Source: Gaiellasilicea sp031371615 (lineage in GTDB: Bacteria > Actinomycetota > Thermoleophilia > Gaiellales > Gaiellaceae). Taken from it: DNA of 7,386 nt. Position numbers and translations under genes: made by a program. Shown piece by piece: positions 1-4,757 of the stretch (its first letter is position 1; the number at the start of each line of letters is the position of its first letter). The notes beneath the pieces are model-generated. The model had not been told where the DNA came from and did not search any database. It saw only the letters and a program-made list of their open reading frames with translations. The stretch spans positions 1 to 7,386 of the forward strand of contig JANMJY010000264.1 of assembly GCA_031371615.1 (NCBI GenBank), written 5' to 3'.

Positions 1-48
1 GTCGCGGCGGTGCTCTACGGCTCGTTGCACCGCGAGGCGCGTCTCTAG
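1..48 (+). CDS. possible C-terminal end of an unidentified rightward gene (partial)
   Basis: Frame 1 is open from the window edge to a TAG at 46-48, giving the tail VAAVLYGSLHREARL. Its stop overlaps the stop of the leftward NlpC/P60 gene in the shared tetramer CTAG, the same convergent arrangement seen again at 3182-3185. That overlap is the only real support, since 15 codons are too few to judge coding character or family. It may instead be noncoding DNA. Confidence 0.35.
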   Translation, partial: VAAVLYGSLHREARL

Positions 49-1193
49 CCAGTGACTCTGCGCGCGCCCATGTATGTGGACGCGTACCAGCTGTCACTGA
101 GGCTGGAGATCTTGACGACGTCGCCGCTGTGGGGCGCGTGGATGAACTGGCCGCCGCCGATGTAGATGCCCATGTGACCGAGACCGTTGAAGAACACGAG
201 GTCTCCCGCCTGGAGCTGATCCTTGGAGACCGGTGTCCCCATGCCGTACTGGGAGGCCGCATGATGCGGCAGCGAGACGCCCATCGCGGCGTAGACGTAC
301 ATGGTGAAACCCGAACAGTCGAAGCCGGATGGGCTGGCGCCGCCCCAGACGTACGGCACACCCAGGTACTGCATCGCGATCCCGACGACACCGCCGTAAC
401 GGGAGTCCGGGGCGGGCGCGAGCGCAGTTTCGACCGCCGGGGCGGCGAGCGCCGCGACCTGCTGCTCGGGAACGAAGCCTTGACCCTGTGCCGGCTGAGC
501 TGCGAGGCGGGCCCGGGCCTGCTGCTCGAGGCGCCGCTGCCGGAGCTGCTCGGCGGCCTGGAGGCTGGCGATCTCGCTCTTGATCGACGAGAGCAGCCGC
601 TGCCGTTCGGCGAGCTGCCCCTCGATGGAGCGGCGCTGGGCTTCCTTCTGGGCGACGACCTGGGCCTGCGAGGCCCTCGCGCGGTCGAGCCTGACCTTCC
701 GCTGCTTGACCTCGGCGCGGAACCTCGTCACCTCGCGGAGCACTTTCGTGTCCTGATCCGACACGCGCTCGACGGCGTCCATCCGGTTGAGCAGGTCGTC
801 CAGCGACTGCGCTCCGAGCATCACCTCCAGCGCATTCCCCTCGCCGCCGTTGACGTAGAGCGAGACGAGCCGCGCCGACAGATGGGTCTGAGCGTGCTTC
901 AGACTCGACTTCGCAATCGTCAGATGCCGCGCATTCAACGTCAGGTCCGCCTTGATCCGGTCGAGCTTCACGTTGGCGAGGTTGTACGACTCGACCGCGA
1001 GCTCGAGCTGCGAGTCCATCGCATGGATCTGATCCAGCACGCTCTCTGCCTGGGCACGTTTTGCGTCGACGCTCGGGTCGGCGGAGGCGGTCCTGACGGA
1101 GGCCAAGGCAACGGCCACGGAAATCGCCGTCAGGAACGTGAGGATCGCCGGCGCCCTACGTTTGCTCAAGGTGACTACGTCGTCACCTTCCAT
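45..1193 (-). CDS. secreted coiled-coil NlpC/P60 peptidoglycan endopeptidase (PcsB/CwlO/RipA-like architecture)
   Basis: Predicted wall hydrolase that cuts peptide stems of peptidoglycan outside the cell. From the ATG at 1193 it is 382 aa. Residues 1-38 are a signal peptide (SKRR, a hydrophobic stretch, then SVRTASA before DP). Residues about 42-230 are charged, Gln/Arg-rich coiled coil with a hydrophobic tip at about 112-138 (LY...LGAQSLDDLL). A Pro/Ala/Gln linker follows at about 231-262, and the NlpC/P60 domain occupies about 266-382. The Cys-His-His catalytic set is complete: C293 in DCSGF, H340 in GHMGIYIG, H352 in FIHAPHSGD; YVWGG is also typical. In the family the coiled coil often keeps the enzyme inactive until FtsEX or a similar partner acts. 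The frame is open back to 1337, but a promoter at 1253-1281 lies inside that extension, so a later start is needed. ATG 1193 has a GGATGG 5 nt upstream; ATG 1202 and TTG 1169 are alternatives, the TTG giving the most compact signal peptide. Confidence 0.93.
   Translation of the reverse strand: MEGDDVVTLSKRRAPAILTFLTAISVAVALASVRTASADPSVDAKRAQAESVLDQIHAMDSQLELAVESYNLANVKLDRIKADLTLNARHLTIAKSSLKHAQTHLSARLVSLYVNGGEGNALEVMLGAQSLDDLLNRMDAVERVSDQDTKVLREVTRFRAEVKQRKVRLDRARASQAQVVAQKEAQRRSIEGQLAERQRLLSSIKSEIASLQAAEQLRQRRLEQQARARLAAQPAQGQGFVPEQQVAALAAPAVETALAPAPDSRYGGVVGIAMQYLGVPYVWGGASPSGFDCSGFTMYVYAAMGVSLPHHAASQYGMGTPVSKDQLQAGDLVFFNGLGHMGIYIGGGQFIHAPHSGDVVKISSLSDSWYASTYMGARRVTG
1168..1189 (-). promoter_or_regulatory. 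perfect 8-bp inverted repeat just after the NlpC/P60 start codon
   Basis: AAGGTGAC and GTCACCTT are exact reverse complements separated by 6 nt. On the mRNA the hairpin begins one base after the ATG at 1191-1193 and its right arm runs into the alternative TTG start at 1167-1169. The left arm contains a Shine-Dalgarno-like AAGGTGA, so folding would hide it. The element could tune translation initiation or bind a protein as DNA. The symmetry is seen; the role is inferred. Confidence 0.4.
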
Positions 1194-1217
1194 TCGAGCC
1201 ATCCGAGCAAGCAGGGC

Positions 1218-1232
1218 GGCCCGGTGGGGGCC
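1218..1232 (-). other. small hairpin in the NlpC/P60 leader
   Basis: GGCCC and GGGCC form a 5-bp all-GC stem around a 5-nt loop in the untranslated leader, between the predicted transcription start near 1246 and the start codon. No U-run follows, so it is not a terminator. In DNA this rich in GC a stem of this size could be chance. Confidence 0.25.
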
Positions 1233-1252
1233 AGGTCCGTCACAAGTGGGGC

Positions 1253-1281
1253 ACCCTAGCAGCCTTTCCGGACGACGGCAA
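1253..1281 (-). promoter_or_regulatory. predicted promoter of the NlpC/P60 gene
   Basis: Read on the minus strand, TTGCCG (1276-1281) and TAGGGT (1253-1258) are separated by exactly 17 bp. Both are good matches to the housekeeping actinobacterial consensus (TTGACA / TANNNT). Transcription would begin near 1246, giving a leader of about 50 nt before the ATG at 1193. This placement also argues that the upstream in-frame ATGs at 1337-1317 are not used. Confidence 0.6.
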
Positions 1282-1295
1282 GGCTTAACCAAGCC
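1282..1295. promoter_or_regulatory. inverted repeat abutting the NlpC/P60 -35 box
   Basis: GGCTT and AAGCC flank a 4-bp centre, and the repeat touches the -35 hexamer at 1276-1281. The position suits an activator or repressor site. It is short and no known regulator motif is recognised, so it is only a candidate operator. Confidence 0.25.
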
Positions 1296-1317
1296 AAAAA
1301 GCGGTCGCCGCGACCGC
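1296..1317 (-). terminator. Rho-independent terminator-like hairpin between the divergent genes
   Basis: Stem arms GCGGTCG (1301-1307) and CGACCGC (1311-1317) pair perfectly around a 3-nt loop. On the minus strand the hairpin is followed directly by five T (1296-1300), the classic intrinsic terminator layout. No T-run follows on the plus strand, so it would act leftward only. It lies upstream of the NlpC/P60 promoter rather than after a gene, so it would stop transcripts entering from antisense of the 3D gene, shielding the hydrolase from read-through. Confidence 0.5.
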
Positions 1318-1326
1318 ATCTTACGC

Positions 1327-1342
1327 ATCACAAACAATGACA
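1327..1342. promoter_or_regulatory. 10-bp-spaced direct repeat ATCACA / ATGACA
   Basis: ATCACA (1327-1332) and ATGACA (1337-1342) begin exactly 10 bp apart, one helical turn, and the second copy is the predicted -35 box of the 3D gene. Tandem half-sites with this spacing are the usual target form of OmpR/PhoB-type regulators, some of which control wall hydrolases. The repeat is short and imperfect, and no factor can be named. Confidence 0.2.
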
Positions 1343-1366
1343 GCGAGGCCGAAAACTTGCTACGGT
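1337..1366 (+). promoter_or_regulatory. predicted promoter of the coiled-coil/3D gene
   Basis: ATGACA (1337-1342) and TACGGT (1361-1366) are separated by 18 bp, close to TTGACA / TANNNT. Transcription would start at about 1373-1376, at or just before the GTG at 1376, implying a leaderless mRNA. The ATG at 1337 therefore belongs to the -35 box and is unlikely to be the start codon. Confidence 0.5.
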
Positions 1367-1375
1367 CCGCACCTC

Positions 1376-2455
1376 GTGAGAGCGCATTCGACGAGTGATG
1401 CGGCGCGCCTCGCGGCCGTTTTCACAGGCCTCCTGCTGGTCGCCTCGGTCCCGGTCGCACTGGCTGCGGGCGCCACCGGCCTGCGTTCGCAGGCTGCCTC
1501 GCTGCGTGCGGACGACACCTCGCTCGAAGCGCGCGCGAACGCTGCCACGCTCGAGCTCTATGCTCTCGAGGCGGAACTGGGCCGGGCCCGTGGCGCGGTA
1601 CAGAGCCTCGGCGCGCGCCAAGCGGTGGCCGCACGCGATCGCGCTGCCACACGCAAGCAGCTCGTGATCGCCCGCACGGCCCTGCACGCCTCGGAGTCGC
1701 AGCTGGCCGCACTCGTCCGAGCGCTCTACGAGCAATCGGGCGCAGCCGACCCGCTTGCGATCCTGCTCGGCGCGGCGTCGCTCGACGAGGCGTTGACGGG
1801 GCTCGACAGCCTCAGCCGCGCCGCCGGAGAGAACAGCAGGATCATCGACCAGGCGCGCTCGTCGAGAAGGAGGCTGGCGGCGCTCGACGCGCGGCTCGCA
1901 GCTCGCGAAGCGGAGCTCGCACAGCTTGCGGCAGCGACGACCTCCCGCACCCGCGCGCTCGCTACTGCGGTCGGGACGCGCCAGAAGTTCGTCGCGGGTC
2001 TGCGCCAGCAGCAAGGGCTGAACGCAGCCCGCATCGTCTCGATCGAAGCGCAGGTGCGGAGCGCGGAGGCACGAACCCTGGCGATCTCGGCCACCGCGGC
2101 GCCCGTCGCGACACCGGTCGTCGACACAGCCGCGCCGCTCGCGCCCGCCCCCGCAGACGACCCGGCAGCCGACTCGGTGGCCGTCGCGACGAGCGGCGCG
2201 ACGATCACGGTCAGTTCGACCGGCTACGCGCTGCGAGGACGCACGGCAACGGGTATTCCCACCGCACCCGGCGTCGTCGCGGTCGACCCTTCAGTCATCC
2301 CGCTCGGAACGCGAATGACGATTCCCGGCTACGGCGAGGCGATTGCAGCCGACACCGGCGGCGCCGTGCACGGGAACGTGATCGACCTGTGGTTCCCGTC
2401 GACCGCCCAGGCGCTGCAGTGGGGCCGTCGCACGGTCACGATCACGATCCGCTGA
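1376..2455 (+). CDS. secreted coiled-coil protein with C-terminal 3D (double-psi beta-barrel) domain
   Basis: Predicted exported wall-remodelling protein. With the GTG at 1376 it is 359 aa. Residues 1-31 form a signal peptide (MRAHSTSDAAR, then a hydrophobic run ending in VALAAG). Residues about 35-235 are Ala/Arg/Glu-rich coiled coil with a tip at about 117-143 (LY...LLGAASLDEAL) that matches the tip of the divergent NlpC/P60 protein. An Ala/Pro linker spans about 238-273, and the 3D domain about 279-359. The three aspartates that name the domain are present: D304 (AVDPSVIPLGT), D326 (AADTGG), D337 (VIDLWF). 3D domains are related to the MltA lytic transglycosylase barrel and occur in Sps/YabE-type wall proteins, so glycan-strand binding or cleavage is likely but not shown. 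No Shine-Dalgarno precedes the GTG. The frame extends to an ATG at 1337, which would place 13 non-hydrophobic residues before the signal peptide and lies inside the promoter. The stop is 49 nt before the response regulator. Confidence 0.9.
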   Translation: MRAHSTSDAARLAAVFTGLLLVASVPVALAAGATGLRSQAASLRADDTSLEARANAATLELYALEAELGRARGAVQSLGARQAVAARDRAATRKQLVIARTALHASESQLAALVRALYEQSGAADPLAILLGAASLDEALTGLDSLSRAAGENSRIIDQARSSRRRLAALDARLAAREAELAQLAAATTSRTRALATAVGTRQKFVAGLRQQQGLNAARIVSIEAQVRSAEARTLAISATAAPVATPVVDTAAPLAPAPADDPAADSVAVATSGATITVSSTGYALRGRTATGIPTAPGVVAVDPSVIPLGTRMTIPGYGEAIAADTGGAVHGNVIDLWFPSTAQALQWGRRTVTITIR

Positions 2456-2479
2456 GAGCTGCTCCCCAGCATTTAGACT
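2452..2479 (+). promoter_or_regulatory. possible promoter of the response regulator
   Basis: CTGAGA (2452-2457) and TAGACT (2474-2479) are 16 bp apart; the -35 half overlaps the stop codon of the preceding gene. Transcription would start near 2486 and give a leader of about 20 nt carrying the AGGAGG at 2494-2499. The -10 match is fair and the -35 moderate. Read-through from the upstream gene is an alternative. Confidence 0.4.
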
Positions 2480-2493
2480 GGCGCTGCCGACCG

Positions 2494-2499
2494 AGGAGG
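2494..2499 (+). promoter_or_regulatory. perfect Shine-Dalgarno AGGAGG that decides a CTG start
   Basis: GAGGAGG is the strongest ribosome-binding sequence seen in the window. It is followed by 5 nt and then CTG at 2505, in frame with the receiver domain. No ATG, GTG or TTG lies at a usable distance; the next in-frame candidate, GTG 2553, is 53 nt away. Confidence 0.6.
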
Positions 2500-2504
2500 C
2501 AGAG

Positions 2505-3185
2505 CTGACCGAGACCGAAATTCCTGAGGAAGCCGACGAGCAGGGCCTCCGCGTGCTCCTCGTCGACGACCACGACCTCTTCCGTACCGGCCTCCGCAAT
2601 CTGCTCGAGGAACAGGGCGTGCAGATCGTCGCCGAGGCCGCCAACGGCTCGGAGGCGCTCCACTTCGTGCGCGAGCTCGCCCCAGAAGTCGTCGTCATGG
2701 ACCTGAACATGCCCGGCATGAGCGGCGTCGACGCGACGCGTCACATCAGCCGCGATGCGCCACTCACGCGGGTGATCGTGCTGACGATCTCCGACGAGGA
2801 GCAGGACGTGATGAACGCGATTCTCGCCGGCGCCTGCGGCTACCTGCTCAAGGACGCGTCCATCCAGGAGCTGATGCGCGGGCTCCAGGCGGCGGCGGTC
2901 GGCGAGTCGCTGATCTCCTCCCACATCGCCGGCAAGGTGCTCCAGCACGTTCGCGCCACGACCGCCGCGCCGGAGGCGGCAGCCACGATTCGGGCAGAGC
3001 TGTCAGACCGAGAGATCCAGGTGTTGAAGCTGATCTCGAACGGCAACGACAACGCGATGATCGCCGCCGAGCTGCACATCAGCCCGAAGACGGTGAAGAA
3101 CCACATCTCGAACATCCTGATGAAGCTGCAGATCGAGAACCGGATCCAGGCTGCCGTCTACGCCGTCCGGTCCGGGATTGTCTAG
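2505..3185 (+). CDS. NarL/FixJ-family response regulator (receiver + LuxR-type HTH), CTG start
   Basis: DNA-binding response regulator of a two-component system, phosphorylated by a kinase not encoded in this window. From the CTG at 2505 it is 226 aa. The receiver domain occupies about 15-135: acidic pair D21-D22 in VLLVDDH, phosphoacceptor D66 in VVMDLNMPG, switch T94 in VLTIS, K116 in YLLKDAS. A short Ala-rich linker follows, then a GerE/LuxR HTH at about 165-223 (SDREIQVLKLIS...SPKTVKNHISNIL). All residues needed for phosphorelay are present. The start is chosen because AGGAGG sits 5 nt upstream and because a start at GTG 2553 would cut into the first beta strand (RVLLVDD). Its TAG stop overlaps the stop of the leftward small gene in CTAG. 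Its position 49 nt behind the 3D wall gene may hint at a wall-stress role, but the target genes are unknown. Confidence 0.92.
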   Translation: MTETEIPEEADEQGLRVLLVDDHDLFRTGLRNLLEEQGVQIVAEAANGSEALHFVRELAPEVVVMDLNMPGMSGVDATRHISRDAPLTRVIVLTISDEEQDVMNAILAGACGYLLKDASIQELMRGLQAAAVGESLISSHIAGKVLQHVRATTAAPEAAATIRAELSDREIQVLKLISNGNDNAMIAAELHISPKTVKNHISNILMKLQIENRIQAAVYAVRSGIV

Positions 3186-3460
3186 CTGAGGGTTTGCTCG
3201 CGAAGCTCGGCAAGGAGGGCACGGACATCGGCGAGCTCACGTTCGGTGCCCTCGAGTTGTCCAGTCAGCTCGGCCAGCTCGACGGTCGTCGCGTCGCCGT
3301 ACGGACGGAGAAGCAGCTTCAGACGGCGCTCGAGCCGGAGCCGCTCGCGCTCGAGGCCGAGCGCGTAGGCGTACCCGCTCGTCAGCGTGTCTTCGAGGGA
3401 CGAACGCGACGGCAACTCGGCGCCTGCGGGCAGGTCGAGGAGCGACCGGATCTCGGTCAT
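3182..3460 (-). CDS. hypothetical small helical protein, possibly coiled coil
   Basis: I do not recognise this family. From the ATG at 3460 (MTEIRSLLDLPAG) it is 92 aa. Residues about 1-20 are a short hydrophobic/acidic head, about 22-35 read SLEDTLTSGYAYALGLE, and about 36-90 are strongly helical with Leu/Glu/Arg heptad-like spacing (ERERLRLERRLKLLL, then ELAELTGQLEGTERELADV), suggesting an antiparallel helical hairpin. There is no signal peptide or membrane segment, so it is probably cytosolic. Support for a real gene: composition changes at the Met, a promoter-like ATGCCA-17-GATAAT lies upstream, and the TAG stop overlaps the response-regulator stop in CTAG. Against: no convincing Shine-Dalgarno. 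The frame stays open to 3661, but the extra residues look like antisense of the DacB signal peptide. GTG 3463 is an equal start candidate. Confidence 0.6.
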   Translation of the reverse strand: MTEIRSLLDLPAGAELPSRSSLEDTLTSGYAYALGLERERLRLERRLKLLLRPYGDATTVELAELTGQLEGTERELADVRALLAELREQTLS

Positions 3461-3472
3461 CACCGCAGGGAG

Positions 3473-3501
3473 GCGACTGTCCACAGCCGTCCGATTATCC
3501 T
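3473..3501 (+). promoter_or_regulatory. possible promoter of the DacB gene
   Basis: TATCCT at 3496-3501 fits TANNNT and lies about 20 nt before the ATG at 3521. The matching -35 position, GCGACT at 3473-3478, is weak. The -10 bases overlap the -10 of the opposing promoter, so the two genes would compete for polymerase. Confidence 0.3.
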
Positions 3502-3522
3502 TGTCCCGGCGACGGGTGGCAT
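3494..3522 (-). promoter_or_regulatory. predicted promoter of the small helical protein
   Basis: On the minus strand ATGCCA (3517-3522) and GATAAT (3494-3499) are 17 bp apart, with five of six -10 bases matching consensus. Transcription would begin near 3487, about 27 nt before the ATG at 3460. The -35 box overlaps the start codon of the divergent DacB gene. Confidence 0.45.
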
Positions 3523-4750
3523 GGGCCACCGGGCCTATCTTCGGCGCCTCCTTGGCCCATGCCTCGCTGCGGTCGCCCTGCTCCTCGGCCTCGCAGCCCC
3601 CGCTCGCGCCGCCGATCCGACCCTGACAGCGCGTCTCGACCGGGCGCTCAAGGTTCCTCACGTCGATCCTTCCCGAACCGCCGCGCTGGCCGTCGACCTC
3701 CGCACCGGGGTCGTCGTCTACGCCCGCAACGAGTCGCTCGCCCTGCTGCCGGCGTCGAACCAGAAGCTGCCCGTCGCCTACACCTCGCTCTCACTGCTCG
3801 GCCCCGGCTACCGCTTCCACACCGAGGTCGTCGGCACCGGCACCCTCGTCGGCGACGTCTGGCGCGGCGACCTCTGGCTTCGGGGCTTCGGCGATCCGAC
3901 CCTTGAGCCGGCCGATCTCGACGCGCTCGCCGCGGGCGTGGCCTCGTGGGGGATCCGCAATGTCGACGGCGCCGTGATCGCCGACGAGTCGTGGTTCGAT
4001 GCGCGGCGGGTCGGGCCCGGCTGGAAGCCGAGCTTCTACATCGGGGAGTCGCCGCCGCTGTCGGCACTCGTCGTCGACCGCGGGCGCTATCGGGGGCGCA
4101 CGTCCGGGAATCCCGCGCTGGCAGCCGCATCGCTCTTTCGGCAGGCGCTCCAGACGAAGGCAGTGAGCGTCACCGGCCGCACGCGGAGCGGCATCCTCAC
4201 GACGGTCGGGCTCCCACTCGCCCGCGACCTCTCGGAGCCGCTTGCGGACGTCGTCAGGTTCATGGGTCGCGAGAGCGACAACTACACCGCCGAGATGCTC
4301 GTGAAGCAGCTCGGTGCGCTGTACGCCGACCGCGGCTCCACGGCCGCGGGTGTCGCTGTCATTCGCGGTGCGCTCGAGCGTGCCGGCGTTCCGCTCACCG
4401 GTGTGCGGCTCGCGGACGGCTCCGGCCTCTCCGGTCTCGATCGGTTGACCGCGAACGCTCTCGTCGCGTTGCTCGAAGCCGGGCTCGCCGACGGCGACCT
4501 GCGCGACCCGTTCCTGGCCTCGCTCGCGATCGCGGGTGTCGACGGGACGCTCGAGGACCGGCTTCAGCACAAGCCTGCCCTCGGCCAGGTGATTGCGAAG
4601 ACCGGCACCACGAACGCAGCCTCGGCTCTCTCGGGCTTCGTTCGAAACCGCTACGTCTTCGCGATCCTCCAGAACGGCCGGCCGATCTCCGCGTACTGGG
4701 CACGGCTCGCTCAGGACCGCTTCGCCACGACGCTCGCCGCGGCCGGCTGA
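3521..4750 (+). CDS. dacB: D-alanyl-D-alanine carboxypeptidase/endopeptidase, PBP4 (peptidase S13) family
   Basis: Penicillin-binding serine peptidase that removes the terminal D-Ala from peptidoglycan stems, or cuts crosslinks, outside the membrane. 409 aa from ATG 3521. Residues 1-30 are a signal peptide (MGHRAYLRR, hydrophobic core, APARA before AD). All three catalytic motifs are present: SxxK S79-N-Q-K82, SxN S252-D-N254, KTG K360-T-G362. Family landmarks include GDPTLEP near 124-130, PPLSALVVD near 178-186, and DGSGLSGLDRLT near 299-310. The S79-to-S252 distance (173 residues) is short; E. coli PBP4 and Actinomadura R39 have roughly 245 there as I recall, so one of the inserted non-catalytic domains is reduced or lost. 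The frame is open upstream to 3194, but that part is antisense to the small gene and would bury the signal peptide. GGGTGG just before the ATG is the only ribosome-site candidate. The methyltransferase follows after 7 nt. Confidence 0.95.
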   Translation: MGHRAYLRRLLGPCLAAVALLLGLAAPARAADPTLTARLDRALKVPHVDPSRTAALAVDLRTGVVVYARNESLALLPASNQKLPVAYTSLSLLGPGYRFHTEVVGTGTLVGDVWRGDLWLRGFGDPTLEPADLDALAAGVASWGIRNVDGAVIADESWFDARRVGPGWKPSFYIGESPPLSALVVDRGRYRGRTSGNPALAAASLFRQALQTKAVSVTGRTRSGILTTVGLPLARDLSEPLADVVRFMGRESDNYTAEMLVKQLGALYADRGSTAAGVAVIRGALERAGVPLTGVRLADGSGLSGLDRLTANALVALLEAGLADGDLRDPFLASLAIAGVDGTLEDRLQHKPALGQVIAKTGTTNAASALSGFVRNRYVFAILQNGRPISAYWARLAQDRFATTLAAAG

Positions 4751-4757
4751 CGCGAGC

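Noticed and set aside
129..1259. 376-codon plus-strand open frame
   Set aside because: It is antisense to the NlpC/P60 gene, shows no domain or signal peptide, and reflects high GC content.
1194..1260. Cyclic di-AMP (ydaO-type) riboswitch in the hydrolase leader
   Set aside because: Such riboswitches precede wall hydrolases in actinobacteria, but the predicted leader is only about 50-80 nt and lacks the conserved blocks; only small local hairpins are seen.
1194..1337. N-terminal extension of the NlpC/P60 protein to the ATG at 1337, with a CPTC motif
   Set aside because: The extension crosses a terminator-like hairpin and a TTGCCG-17-TAGGGT promoter, and would bury the signal peptide 60 residues inside the protein.
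1328..2014. 228-codon minus-strand open frame
   Set aside because: Antisense of the 3D-protein coiled coil and it crosses the divergent promoter region.
3194..3520. N-terminal extension of DacB to a start at 3194
   Set aside because: It is antisense to the small gene and would place over 100 residues before a clear signal peptide.
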